A DNA stretch of 32,290 nucleotides from an uncultured Clostridia bacterium (GCA_947302045.1 CAMYUQ010000010.1:1-32290), one strand, 5' to 3'. Positions 23,440 to 32,090 are shown, numbered from the stretch's first letter. Numbers and translations: made by a program. Notes: generated from the sequence alone by a model not told the origin.

Positions 23440-25911
23440 ATGCAGATCGAAAACCCCGCCTCCGGACTTGCCTACCTGGAAAATCGTTTTGAAACGATGG
23501 ACTGGGAAGACTTTGAAACGAACCTGACCTTTGAGCTGGACGGCGTTTCAACGGTTGTAGAGAAGAACAAGGTCACCAATGCAAACGATCCCAACACCTG
23601 GCTGCTCGAATACCGGAGCATTACGGAAATGATTTCCCACAAGCTGGAAGGCTTGAAAAAACTGGGGGAGAAGATCGAAGAGGAATACAACCCGCTGGAT
23701 CTCACCGAAACCTTTACCTCCTTTGATAAGTATTCCAGACTTGCCCGTGCCCTGATTTCCAGAAGAGTTGCCGTCTATAAAGCACTTGACAGCGATATTC
23801 GCTTCCTCGAAAAATTCAATGCGGCGAAAGATCTGCTTGCAGAGATCAAGAAAAACTATACCGCCTTGAAGAAGCAATACGACGCCGTCGTTGCGGTTGA
23901 GAAGATCGAGGAGATCCCTGGCGTTGAAGCGGCGATCGAAAAGACGCAAAAAGCAATTGTTGACGCCTTGTTCAAGGAAGGCATCTCCGCCGAAGAGCTC
24001 TATGCGGAAGCCGTTGAGGACTTCAACAGTTCGAACAGAAGCTCCGCCGCTCTTGCAAAATTCCAACAGCTGAACGGCTACAAGGATTCTTCCACCTACA
24101 TCGCAAAAATCAACTCGCTGTCGGTATTCGGCAACGTGATTGAGGCCAACGGCAAACAGTATTATTATATCACCAAAGAGAGTACGCCCACCTTCAACGT
24201 TTCCAATCCCGCCGCCAGTGAAAGTTCCTCTTCTTCGGGCTGCTCCAAGTCGGGCTGCGGCAAAAGCGATTCTTCACCCGCTCCCGCAGAAGAGAGCTAC
24301 AGCGGTGTCGCAACTGCACTCTATGCCATTGAGAACAAAGAATACGATCCCCAAAAGCCGATCGTCAAGGACATCACCACTTTTCTGACCTCCTACAACA
24401 GCAGGTTGTTCTTCATCAGCAGAGAATGCGCAATCAAGACCTTCCACTTCGGAACCGGCAACGAATCCATACTGGACTCCGGAAAGCGAAATTGCTACGA
24501 ACCGATCAATCCGCATGATTCCTCCCGTATGTTTGTCTGGAGCCCGGACAGAACCTCAATTTATTTCAAAAAGAGATTGGAAGCCAAACCGGTAGAACTG
24601 CAAAACAGCGGTTGCTTCCGGAAAGCGCCTCCGCCTCCCGAAGAACAGCTGAATAATTTCTCCGTTTTGAAGGTCAACCTGATCGACGGACGCGCGGAAA
24701 CGGTCGTCTCTGAACTGGTAGACATTATGGACGTCTACGGAGACTACATCTTCTTTACCCAGTCAAGAACGCTCACCGAAAATAAGCTGGATAAAAAAGG
24801 CAGACCCTACACGGTTAAAACGCCGAAAACCTTCTTCTCCTCCTACAACATGGTAACGGGAGAGATGGTTGATATGCTCGGCGAAAACGACTGTATCATC
24901 AATGCGGTCGACGGAAAGGTCGTGTATGCCAAATATTCCTCCTCTCCCCGCAACCAGGATCTTTACGTTTACGACGTTGCCGAAAAGACCTCGCTTCTGC
25001 TTGAGAAAAACATCTACTTCGCATACCATGAGATTCACGATTCCAAAGTTCTCTATGCGGTCGGAAACACCCGCAGAAGCAGTATGTTTTCGATCAACTT
25101 GGACGGAAGCGGCCGCACCGAGATTCTGCTCAACGTCGAAAAGATCGCATACTTCGATAAGAACTGGATGTATGTTATCAAGGGTCACGGCTACAACAGA
25201 TCCCTCATCAAAATCTCCTACGACGGGAAAGACCGCGTTTTCGTCGCCTACGGCATGAAGAAACTCATCAAGATGACGGCGGGCTACGTTTACTATCTGG
25301 ATTACAGCGGATATCTCTGCATGGTTCGGAATGATGGTAAAATGAAACGCACCATCATCGATGATTGCGATGATGCAAAGATCATTATCGACGTCGACAG
25401 CATCTTCATTATGAGAACCGACTACTCCGGAATCTCTTCGCTCTACCAGGTAGACCTCGAGGGTCACAACCTGCGGAAGATCTATTTCGGATTGGAAGAT
25501 ATGGGCGAAATCGACGAGAAGAGAATCTTCTTCCTGCAAAAAGAGACTAGGGAATACAAGGTCACCACACCGCAGGAAAAAGGCGAACCGATCGTATCCT
25601 ATATCGATCGCACCATCTACACCTACTACTCCTTCGATAAATACTCGCACGAAATCAAAGAGTTCCTCGTCATCGGCTTGCCGAAGGAAAAGACATTTGA
25701 GTTCAAGCGCGGATGCTTCGGCAGAAAGACCGTGACCGAACATTCGACGATCGAAGAGGTCACCAAAAAAATCGAGTATCAAAGAATCGGAAAAGCTGAA
25801 GCCGGAGAGGTTACCAAAGAGGCGGAAGCGGCTGCCGCCGCAACAAATGCGCCTCAGAGCATAGCGCAAAGCACCGGTTGCAATGGCTCCGGTTGCTCGG
25901 GCAAAAAATAA
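23440..25911 (+). CDS. DUF5050-like beta-propeller protein (C-terminal piece of split zinc-ribbon protein)
   Basis: A frame of 823 codons in phase with the zinc-ribbon piece upstream. Its first ATG (23440) has no ribosome binding site and no alternative start exists between the TAG and this ATG. Residues 40-180 are helical and charged. Residues 200-226 carry the AKFQQLNGYKDSSTYIAKI repeat seen in clostridial TPR-like proteins. Residues 267-276 are a Cys cluster GCSKSGCGKS, echoed by GCNGSGCSGKK at the very end (813-823). Residues 290-760 contain repeating strands of the DUF5050/WD-like propeller type (DIMDVYGDYIFFTQ, KVLYAVGNTRRSSMFSINLD, MKKLIKMTAGYVYYLDYSGYLCMV). There is no signal peptide or membrane segment, so it is probably cytoplasmic. 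Function unknown; the operon suggests an SPFH-linked membrane role. Confidence 0.8.
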   Translation: MQIENPASGLAYLENRFETMDWEDFETNLTFELDGVSTVVEKNKVTNANDPNTWLLEYRSITEMISHKLEGLKKLGEKIEEEYNPLDLTETFTSFDKYSRLARALISRRVAVYKALDSDIRFLEKFNAAKDLLAEIKKNYTALKKQYDAVVAVEKIEEIPGVEAAIEKTQKAIVDALFKEGISAEELYAEAVEDFNSSNRSSAALAKFQQLNGYKDSSTYIAKINSLSVFGNVIEANGKQYYYITKESTPTFNVSNPAASESSSSSGCSKSGCGKSDSSPAPAEESYSGVATALYAIENKEYDPQKPIVKDITTFLTSYNSRLFFISRECAIKTFHFGTGNESILDSGKRNCYEPINPHDSSRMFVWSPDRTSIYFKKRLEAKPVELQNSGCFRKAPPPPEEQLNNFSVLKVNLIDGRAETVVSELVDIMDVYGDYIFFTQSRTLTENKLDKKGRPYTVKTPKTFFSSYNMVTGEMVDMLGENDCIINAVDGKVVYAKYSSSPRNQDLYVYDVAEKTSLLLEKNIYFAYHEIHDSKVLYAVGNTRRSSMFSINLDGSGRTEILLNVEKIAYFDKNWMYVIKGHGYNRSLIKISYDGKDRVFVAYGMKKLIKMTAGYVYYLDYSGYLCMVRNDGKMKRTIIDDCDDAKIIIDVDSIFIMRTDYSGISSLYQVDLEGHNLRKIYFGLEDMGEIDEKRIFFLQKETREYKVTTPQEKGEPIVSYIDRTIYTYYSFDKYSHEIKEFLVIGLPKEKTFEFKRGCFGRKTVTEHSTIEEVTKKIEYQRIGKAEAGEVTKEAEAAAAATNAPQSIAQSTGCNGSGCSGKK

Positions 25912-25980
25912 TCCGGGCGATTCATTCCGAAAATAAAAAGGCATCGCGTGCCGTGGGAAATTCGGCAAAGCGATAAGTAT

Positions 25981-26026
25981 ACGGGCGCAGGTGCGGTCAA
26001 AGGCCGCGCCTGTTGCCCGTTTTATT
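25981..26026 (+). terminator. Terminator of the SPFH operon
   Basis: ACGGGC (25981-25986) pairs with GCCCGT (26015-26020), with GCAGG/CCTG and GCGG/CCGC inside, followed by TTTATT. Confidence 0.8.
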
Positions 26027-26093
26027 GCTTAACCGACGGCAAAAAAAAACAGCAACGGCGACAAGCAACAGATGATTCCAATAAAATGTGCAG

Positions 26094-26134
26094 AAAAATC
26101 ACGACCAACGGCTAACCCGATGGTCGTGATTTTT
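26094..26134. terminator. Bidirectional terminator between the propeller and MACPF genes
   Basis: A perfect 14-pair stem, AAAAATCACGACCA (26094-26107) against TGGTCGTGATTTTT (26121-26134). The A and T tails allow it to end the minus-strand MACPF transcript as well as any plus-strand read-through. Confidence 0.88.
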
Positions 26135-26159
26135 AAAATGCTTTTTTATGCGGTTTGCG

Positions 26160-29100
26160 TTATCCGGCGAGACCGTTTGCGCCGGATGTCCCAGCGGAAC
26201 CGTTTCCGCTCGTTCCCGCGCCGCCTTCTCCGGCAGACCCGCCGTTGCCGGCAGCTCCGGCACTCCCCGCGTTGCCGGACGCATGGCTCACAGAAGCGGC
26301 CGCGATGTTTGCATTTGCGGCAAGTGCGCCGCTCCCGGGCATCCCGGAGACGTTTCCGTTTCCGCCGTCGCCGCCATTGCCGCCGTCGCCGCCCTGACTT
26401 GACAGCCAATAACTCGCTCCGCCGTTGCCTCCGCTGCCGCCATTGCCGCCGTTACCACCGATGCCGGCAGCGCCGCCGGACAGAGAATACGATCCGGAAG
26501 AAAAGGTGACGGAGATATTACTGATCACGGCATCGGCACCGTTGCCGCCTTTGCCTGCGTTACCGCCGTTACCACCGTTGCCTCCCCGGCGCGCATCGCC
26601 GATCCCTTGAACAGGACCGACAGCTCCTGCATTTCCGCCGTTGCCTCCGTTGCCTCCATTTCCGCCGTTACCACCGTTGCCGCCGATGAGATAGACCATG
26701 GCGCCACTGCCGGAGATGCGGGAAGCAATCGACCCGACATGGATAGCCGCCGCGCCGTTACCGCCGTTGCCGCCGTCAGCGCCGTTTTCTCCGTTGCCGC
26801 CCGTCCATCCGACGGATGCGTCCTTTGCATCGGTGCCGTTATTACCATTGTATCCGTTGCCGCCGTTGCCGCCGATCAAGGTCATAGAGCCGTTCAAGCG
26901 GATCGTCAGAACATCTGCGCGGATCGCAACGCCGCCGTCAGCTCCGTTTTCACTCCCGACCTCGCCGTTTGCACCGTCTCCGCCGCGGATCGTGATATTT
27001 CCGTTGCCGATGAACTGAACCTGCTGATTTTTCAGATTGATTGCCCTTGCGCCGCTCCCGACCCCCGTAAGCGAGCTATCCCCGATCAGATCGAATATGA
27101 CGATTCCGCCCGGGCAATTTCCGTATCCGTCCTTGTAGTTGCAGAAAACGCCCTGTTCGGAGTTTGCGCTGAGCGTAATGCTCTTCAAATGGATCGTTCT
27201 TGTCGTTTCGGCTTCCAGGTTGACCAGACAGAAGTAGCCGATTTCGTAAACCGCTCCCGGCTTTCCGATGATATAGGTATCGCCGTCGGTCAGGTCGGTC
27301 AGAAACGTTTCGGTAACAACCGTGGTGGGATTCAACGACTGCAATGTGCAGCTGCCGACGTTGCTGAAATCGAAAACGGCATTGCTCGGCGCCCACCGCG
27401 GCAGTTTGTTCGGATCATTGTAGACAGAGTAGAAAACGTTGTTTTCCAGGTCTACAACCTTGCAACCGTTCTCTACGAACTGTCCGATCGTGTAGGGATC
27501 AACCGCTCCGCCGCGCACGAAATAGGTCGAGCCGCTATCCCGAACGACGTTATACCCCTGATAATCAATCGAAACCGTGCAGTTGGATTTCAATTCGGAA
27601 GAATCCACCGGATGATCCTTCGTCCGGCAGGAAAGTCCGCAATTCACAAACACGATCTCAACGTCGCGATCCCATTGCTTGGAAAGCTTCACGGTAAAGG
27701 GGATCAATTTGAACGCGGCATTCTCGCTGAACGAACTCTTCACAACGATCTTTTCAACATATCTGCCGAACATGACGGGATAAACCGTAAAGACGCTGTC
27801 AAGCAGGTTCGGACTGTATGCGTCCTCCAACGATCCGACCCCCTGGAATCCGGAAAGATCTATCGAGAGAACCGTTTTTTCGTTTTCGGTTTCGATGCTG
27901 ACCGGCAAGTTCGTCGGTTTGGTGTATTTCGCGTAAAGAGCGTAATAAGTTTCGTCCGCCCTTTCGCTGACAAACTTCGCGTAATTTTGCCCGAGCGTGA
28001 TGTCAACGTAGGAGATGAGCGTACTCAAGGCGATCGCTCCGTCTTTGGTGAACGCAACGGAGCGGGCGTTATCCTCGCTCAAACTTTGCGTCCAATCCTT
28101 GATAGCAGCATCAACGTTGCTTGCGGAGGTAGCTCCCCCGCCGCTTCCTCCGTAGACGAAGGAGGTGAAGTGCGCTTCGGTGGTCGAGTTGTTCCAACTC
28201 AAATTCTCGGTCACGTCAAGTCCGATGTTGAAATCGGCTTGCAGGATCTTGTCGATCACGCCGCCGCTTGCGGAAAGGTCAAATTCGGCTTTCACGCTGG
28301 TGGCGATATTCCGATCGTTGGTAGAGATCACATATTCGGCAACGTAGGTGCCGCCGGTGGTAACGCCCAAGATAGCGTGTGTTCCGTATGTATCGTAGAG
28401 ATAGCGGAATAGCTGTTCGTCGCTCAGGTCAGCAGTGGCGACGGAATCTCTCCGGACGTCCCGCAAAAAGTTTTCGGACAGGCAGTAGAGAAACAGATTG
28501 TCGTTCGAGAAATTGGTAATTATATGATCCTTGTACGTCCAGCTGTACTCGTAGATGTAGGTGTTGTTATACGCATAGGTTCTGTAATCGACGCCTAGAT
28601 CAGCCCCGATCTGCATCTTGATACTGCCCAGCAAAACACAGCCGACCGCTTTTCCGTACTCGATCGAAATATCGGTTTTGGAGATGAATTCGTCGATTGA
28701 TTCGTAGTTGTAGGCCGTTCCCGTACCGCCGGAATGGTTGCGTGCCGTATATTTTCCGATAGTAAGAAGCTTTCCGACGTCGAAAACGCTTTTTTGCGAA
28801 CATTTCAGAATGTCGAGATATTCGTCCTCGATCAGGTTATAACCGAAGCCGATGGAATATTTGATTAACTGATCGCTCACGGCACTTTTTTGAGAGGGAA
28901 CATAAAAATAGGAACTATGCACCACGGAAGGATCGGAATCCTGATATCCCGCATACCCGTTTGCACGCACGGTCACGTTCACCTTCCCGTAATCGGCAAT
29001 CGTTTCCCCGTTCCACTTGACGTCCGCCAGAGAGCAGGACGTCCCCCGCAGCGTGCATTCATAGTTATCGTTGACCGTGACGGTGTAATAATCCGCATTC

Positions 29101-29447
29101 TTCACGGGATTCCAATAGATCTTATCGTACTCGATCTTCGTGATCACGGGCGTTATGAGCTTCGTGGAATTGGCATCGTATCCGCAAACCCTGCAAACCC
29201 GGTTGTAATTGAAATCGTGTGCGGCTTTATCGGTCATCTCATTTCCCTGATCGCCGGTTGCAAAATGCCAGTGGCACTCTTCGTCAAACGACCAGACCCG
29301 GTTATCTGCAACGCCGGTATCCGCCTCTTGGTCCCGGTTTTCCGTATTCGATCGGTTCCGGCAGGACGCCAACAGAAAGAGCGTTGCCAACAGCAGAGGC
29401 AGAACCAGTAAAATCAGCGGGCAAAAAAGCTTCTTGGATTTTCCCAT
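26160..29447 (-). CDS. MACPF-domain lipoprotein with C-terminal glycine/asparagine-rich repeat tail
   Basis: A 1095-residue exported protein. Residues 1-29 are a lipoprotein signal with lipobox LLASC (Cys29). Residues 52-95 form a small Cys/His segment (CHWHF, CRVCGY). Residues 98-185 look like a fibronectin type III domain ([25 protein letters not shown]). Residues about 195-510 are a MACPF domain with the signature [13 protein letters not shown] (354-366), the fold of perforin and complement pore formers. Residues about 520-820 are beta-rich and unassigned. Residues 822-1095 are glycine-rich, with runs of GGNGGN. The protein would be anchored outside the membrane and may insert into other membranes or serve adhesion. 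ATG 29447 follows AAGGAG and has its own strong promoter. The gene is convergent with the SPFH operon and has no linked partner on its strand. Confidence 0.88.
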   Translation of the reverse strand: MGKSKKLFCPLILLVLPLLLATLFLLASCRNRSNTENRDQEADTGVADNRVWSFDEECHWHFATGDQGNEMTDKAAHDFNYNRVCRVCGYDANSTKLITPVITKIEYDKIYWNPVKNADYYTVTVNDNYECTLRGTSCSLADVKWNGETIADYGKVNVTVRANGYAGYQDSDPSVVHSSYFYVPSQKSAVSDQLIKYSIGFGYNLIEDEYLDILKCSQKSVFDVGKLLTIGKYTARNHSGGTGTAYNYESIDEFISKTDISIEYGKAVGCVLLGSIKMQIGADLGVDYRTYAYNNTYIYEYSWTYKDHIITNFSNDNLFLYCLSENFLRDVRRDSVATADLSDEQLFRYLYDTYGTHAILGVTTGGTYVAEYVISTNDRNIATSVKAEFDLSASGGVIDKILQADFNIGLDVTENLSWNNSTTEAHFTSFVYGGSGGGATSASNVDAAIKDWTQSLSEDNARSVAFTKDGAIALSTLISYVDITLGQNYAKFVSERADETYYALYAKYTKPTNLPVSIETENEKTVLSIDLSGFQGVGSLEDAYSPNLLDSVFTVYPVMFGRYVEKIVVKSSFSENAAFKLIPFTVKLSKQWDRDVEIVFVNCGLSCRTKDHPVDSSELKSNCTVSIDYQGYNVVRDSGSTYFVRGGAVDPYTIGQFVENGCKVVDLENNVFYSVYNDPNKLPRWAPSNAVFDFSNVGSCTLQSLNPTTVVTETFLTDLTDGDTYIIGKPGAVYEIGYFCLVNLEAETTRTIHLKSITLSANSEQGVFCNYKDGYGNCPGGIVIFDLIGDSSLTGVGSGARAINLKNQQVQFIGNGNITIRGGDGANGEVGSENGADGGVAIRADVLTIRLNGSMTLIGGNGGNGYNGNNGTDAKDASVGWTGGNGENGADGGNGGNGAAAIHVGSIASRISGSGAMVYLIGGNGGNGGNGGNGGNGGNAGAVGPVQGIGDARRGGNGGNGGNAGKGGNGADAVISNISVTFSSGSYSLSGGAAGIGGNGGNGGSGGNGGASYWLSSQGGDGGNGGDGGNGNVSGMPGSGALAANANIAAASVSHASGNAGSAGAAGNGGSAGEGGAGTSGNGSAGTSGANGLAG
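26163..26984 (-). repeat. Coding repeats for the glycine-rich tail of the MACPF protein
   Basis: This stretch encodes residues 822-1095. Tandem nine-base units (reading GGN, with CCGTTGCCGCC recurring on the plus strand) form runs at several places, the longest coding GGNGGNGGNGGNGGNGGN at about residues 922-939. The runs are separated by non-glycine strand-like segments of about 20 residues ending in LIGG or LSGG, giving three to four larger repeats of about 60-70 residues. Such DNA is prone to slippage and misassembly. Confidence 0.85.
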
Positions 29448-29497
29448 TTCTTTTTTCTCCTTTTTTGTCGATTTTCCGCGAACAGTATTATAGTCGT

Positions 29498-29526
29498 ATC
29501 ATACCATAGAATGAAGAGATTGTCAA
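29498..29526 (-). promoter_or_regulatory. MACPF gene promoter
   Basis: On the minus strand, perfect TTGACA (29521-29526), 17 bases, TATGAT (29498-29503). It is back to back with the rpmG operon promoter. Confidence 0.8.
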
Positions 29527-29587
29527 GATTTTGCAGAAAAAAAGCTCCCCGCTCTGGAATAATATATAAAAATTTGTAAAAAAACTC

Positions 29588-29616
29588 TTGACAAGCCGGC
29601 TGGGACGTGGTATAAT
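29588..29616 (+). promoter_or_regulatory. Promoter of the rpmG-secE-nusG-rplK-rplA operon
   Basis: Perfect TTGACA (29588-29593), 17 bases, perfect TATAAT (29611-29616). The 363-base gap 29448-29810 contains this promoter, the divergent MACPF promoter and the operon leader, and no gene. Confidence 0.9.
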
Positions 29617-29810
29617 ACCGTTACCTCTGCAAGAGGGCTTTTTCTTCGTGTGCGGTTTCGCGGCGTCCCACCGCCGGCCGGCACGGAAAATTTCTCCGAT
29701 CGGATGCGCCGCCCCGGCTTCTTGCCCGGGGGTTCCGATCATCTCTTGGGAGGGAGGTACACGAACCGCGAGTCCCTCGCGGAAATATTTGAAAACGGAG
29801 GTGCCGCACG
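29617..29810 (+). promoter_or_regulatory. Structured 5' leader of the rpmG operon
   Basis: About 190 transcribed bases before rpmG. CCTCT/AGAGG followed by GCTTTTT (from about 29627) resembles a weak attenuator. GATCGGA (29698-29704) pairs with TCCGATC (29734-29740) around an inner CCCCGG/CCGGGG stem (29712-29717, 29726-29731). CCGCGAG-TCC-CTCGCGG (29766-29782) is a perfect hairpin ahead of the ribosome binding site GGAGG. No known leader family is recognised. Confidence 0.5.
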
Positions 29811-29972
29811 ATGGCGAATGAAGTACGCGTCAGAGTTACGCTTGCCTGCACCGAGTGCAAACAGCGCAACTACGACACAAAAAAGAACAAGAAAAATGAT
29901 CCTGACCGTTTGGAACTCATGAAGTATTGCAAGTTTTGCCGCAAGCATACGCTTCATAAGGAAACGAAGTAA
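29811..29972 (+). CDS. rpmG: 50S ribosomal protein L33
   Basis: A 53-residue protein, [20 protein letters not shown]..., with the four zinc-binding cysteines Cys13, Cys16, Cys40 and Cys43. This is the zinc-containing form, as opposed to the cysteine-free form made under zinc limitation. GGAGG precedes the ATG. It heads the operon; rpmG before secE is the usual Firmicutes order. The short size and the ending HTLHKETK are typical. Confidence 0.97.
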   Translation: MANEVRVRVTLACTECKQRNYDTKKNKKNDPDRLELMKYCKFCRKHTLHKETK

Positions 29973-29983
29973 GGGAGGACGAC

Positions 29984-30295
29984 ATGAATCCGATTCTTAC
30001 TGTTGCAATGGCGCTCAAATCCTGGCAGATCGGTCTGATCGTTGCCGGCGCGGTCTTGCTCGTGGCAGTGGTGCTCTGCATCATCTTCCGCGAAAAGCTG
30101 AAAAAATGGCTGCGCGTTTATAAGAGCGAAATTAAGAAAATCGTATGGCTTCCCTGGCCGCAGACCCGTAAGAGTACGCTCGTGGTGCTGGTCGCGCTGA
30201 TCGTTTGCGCGTTGGTGATCTGCCTGCTCGACCTCGGTCTGAACAAAGGGTTTCTCAAACTGATCGATCTCATTTCCCAAAACGGAGCTGCATAA
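29984..30295 (+). CDS. secE: Preprotein translocase subunit SecE with an extra N-terminal membrane helix
   Basis: A 103-residue protein. The conserved SecE core, VYKSEIKKIVWLPWPQTRKST (45-65), is the amphipathic helix and hinge followed by the essential transmembrane helix at 64-84. An additional hydrophobic segment lies at 15-35 (QIGLIVAGAVLLVAVVLCIIF). Gram-positive SecE usually has only one transmembrane helix and about 60 residues, so this form is longer, between those and the three-helix E. coli protein. It clamps SecY in the SecYEG channel. GGGAGG precedes the ATG; the stop overlaps the nusG start (TAATG). Confidence 0.95.
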   Translation: MNPILTVAMALKSWQIGLIVAGAVLLVAVVLCIIFREKLKKWLRVYKSEIKKIVWLPWPQTRKSTLVVLVALIVCALVICLLDLGLNKGFLKLIDLISQNGAA

Positions 30296-30840
30296 TGAGT
30301 GATATCAATGAGATGAACGTTGGCGTGAGATGGTATGTGGCGCACACCTACTCGGGCTACGAAAACAAGGTGAAAACCAGTCTGGAAAAGATCATCGAGA
30401 ACCGCGGTCTCGGACATCTGATCTTCGATATCCGCATCCCCACCGAAAAGGTCATCGAAAAAAACGGTGACACCGAAAAGGAAGTGGAAGTCAAGATCTT
30501 CCCGAGCTACGTCTATATCAAGATGATTATGAACGAGGAAAGCTGGCACGCGGTGCGGAACATCACCGGTGTGACGGGCTTTGTGGGACCCGGATCCAGA
30601 CCTACTCCGCTGTCGGACGCCGAAGTGGAAGCGCTCTCCATCGAGCAGGCTCCCACCGTCAAGATCCTCTACCAGGTCGGCGACACGGTTCAGATCGTGT
30701 CCGGGCTGTTCGAGGGCTTTACCGGTACCGTCCACGCGATTTCGGACGACCTCAAAACGGTTACCGTGCTGATCAAGCGCGGATCGCGTACCATGCCGGT
30801 CGAGCTGGAAACCGAAGCGGTCAAAGCGATGGAATCCTGA
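30295..30840 (+). CDS. nusG: Transcription termination/antitermination factor NusG
   Basis: A 181-residue protein. The NGN domain begins VRWYVAHTYSGYENKVKTSLE (11-31) and contains FPSYVYIKM and VRNITGVTGFVGPG. The KOW domain is GDTVQIVSGLFEGFTGTVHAI, near residues 127-147. NusG binds RNA polymerase and links it to ribosomes or Rho, or promotes pausing in Firmicutes. The ATG at 30295 shares its first base with the SecE stop; GGAG lies about 9 bases upstream. The frame reads further upstream only inside secE. Confidence 0.97.
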   Translation: MSDINEMNVGVRWYVAHTYSGYENKVKTSLEKIIENRGLGHLIFDIRIPTEKVIEKNGDTEKEVEVKIFPSYVYIKMIMNEESWHAVRNITGVTGFVGPGSRPTPLSDAEVEALSIEQAPTVKILYQVGDTVQIVSGLFEGFTGTVHAISDDLKTVTVLIKRGSRTMPVELETEAVKAMES

Positions 30841-30883
30841 TCCGGAAGGATCGAACGCATTACGGGCGAATCCGTAAAAATTC

Positions 30884-30942
30884 GTGGGAGGAAGAAAAAT
30901 TTATCCATTCTTCCGCAAAAAACCACATGGAGGTAATTGATT
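30884..30942 (+). promoter_or_regulatory. rplK leader with GTGG/CCAC pairing
   Basis: The 102-base gap before rplK contains GTGGGAGG (30884-30891) and CCACATGGAGGT (30923-30934), whose GTGG and CCAC can pair around the intervening bases next to the ribosome binding site. This arrangement resembles other clostridial rplK leaders and may involve L1-dependent feedback; that is inferred, not shown. Confidence 0.4.
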
Positions 30943-31368
30943 ATGGCAAAGAAAATTTTAGGTTATATCAAGTTGCAGCTGCCCGCCGGCAAGGCGACGC
31001 CGCAGCCCCCCGTAGGACCTGCTCTGGGTCAATACGGCGTTGCGATTCCGGTCTTTACGAAGGAATTCAACGAAAGAACGAAGAACGACATCGGTTTGAT
31101 CATTCCGGTCGTTATCACGGTTTATGCTGACCGTTCCTTTACGTTTATCACCAAAACTCCTCCCGCACCGGTTCTGATCAAGAAAGCGTGCGGCATTGAA
31201 ACCGCGTCCGCGAAACCGAACAAGACCAAGGTCGCGCAGCTGACGAAAGAACAGGTGAAGAAGATCGCCGAAACCAAGATGCCGGATCTGAATGCGGCTT
31301 CTCTGGAAGCGGCTATGAGCATGATCGCCGGTACTGCCCGCTCGATGGGTATCACGGTTGAGGAATAA
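30943..31368 (+). CDS. rplK: 50S ribosomal protein L11
   Basis: A 141-residue protein, exactly the usual length. The N-terminal domain has the conserved [21 protein letters not shown]; the C-terminal rRNA-binding domain ends [14 protein letters not shown]. It binds the GTPase-associated centre of 23S rRNA and is needed for RelA activation and thiostrepton binding. The ATG at 30943 is used, with GGAGGT nine bases upstream; an in-frame TTG two codons earlier is less likely. Confidence 0.98.
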   Translation: MAKKILGYIKLQLPAGKATPQPPVGPALGQYGVAIPVFTKEFNERTKNDIGLIIPVVITVYADRSFTFITKTPPAPVLIKKACGIETASAKPNKTKVAQLTKEQVKKIAETKMPDLNAASLEAAMSMIAGTARSMGITVEE

Positions 31369-31383
31369 GGGGGGTACAGAACC

Positions 31384-32079
31384 ATGGCGAAATACGGAAA
31401 GAAATACGCTGACAGCGTAAAACTGATTGAAAAAGCAAAATTGTATGATCCTGCCGAGGCGTTGACGCTGGTTTGCCAGACGTCCAAGGCAAAGTTTGAC
31501 GAAACGATCGAAGTGCACGTGCGGCTGGGTGTTGACTCCCGTCACGCGGATCAGCAGGTGCGTGGCGCGGTCGTGCTCCCGAACGGAACCGGTAAGACGG
31601 TGAAAACCCTCGTTTTCGCAAAGGGCGACAATGTGCAGAAGGCACTGGATGCGGGTGCTGATTACGTCGGCGGTCCCGAATATGCCGAGAAGATCATGAA
31701 AGAGAACTGGTTCGATTTCGACGTCGTGATCGCGTCGCCGGATATGATGGCTGTCATCGGTCGTCTGGGTAAGGTGCTCGGTCCGAAGGGACTCATGCCC
31801 TCCCCGAAGGCAGGAACGGTCACGCCGGACGTGGCGCGTGCGGTCAGCGAAGCGAAAGCAGGTAAGATCGAATACCGTCTGGACAAGACGAACATCATTC
31901 ACTGCCCGATCGGCAAGGCAAGTTTCGGAGATGCGAAGCTGAAAGAGAACTTTGATACGCTTCTTTCGGCGATCATCAAAGCGAAGCCGGCGGCAACGAA
32001 GGGCCAGTATATCAAGAGCTGCGTCATCGCTTCCACGATGGGCCCCGGCATCAAGGTCAATCAGGCGAAACTGAGCTGA
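31384..32079 (+). CDS. rplA: 50S ribosomal protein L1
   Basis: A 231-residue protein of normal length. Conserved segments include [39 protein letters not shown], and [19 protein letters not shown], with TMGPGIKV at the C-terminus. L1 forms the mobile stalk that moves E-site tRNA and often represses its own operon. GGGGGT precedes the ATG. It is the last gene in the window; rplJ-rplL would be expected downstream, beyond the repeat element at 32091. Confidence 0.98.
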   Translation: MAKYGKKYADSVKLIEKAKLYDPAEALTLVCQTSKAKFDETIEVHVRLGVDSRHADQQVRGAVVLPNGTGKTVKTLVFAKGDNVQKALDAGADYVGGPEYAEKIMKENWFDFDVVIASPDMMAVIGRLGKVLGPKGLMPSPKAGTVTPDVARAVSEAKAGKIEYRLDKTNIIHCPIGKASFGDAKLKENFDTLLSAIIKAKPAATKGQYIKSCVIASTMGPGIKVNQAKLS

Positions 32080-32090
32080 TCGAATCTGAT

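Noticed and set aside
26163..26984. Tandem CCGTTGCCGCC units taken for a CRISPR or noncoding satellite
   Set aside because: The units are multiples of three inside a coding frame for GGN repeats, without regular spacers.
26607..28412. 601-codon plus-strand frame opposite the MACPF gene
   Set aside because: Shadow frame; the minus strand has the signal peptide, the MACPF signature and a proper promoter and ribosome binding site.
29699..29785. Possible tRNA gene in the rpmG leader
   Set aside because: The hairpins do not form a cloverleaf; there is no T-loop GTTC...ATC arrangement with an acceptor stem.
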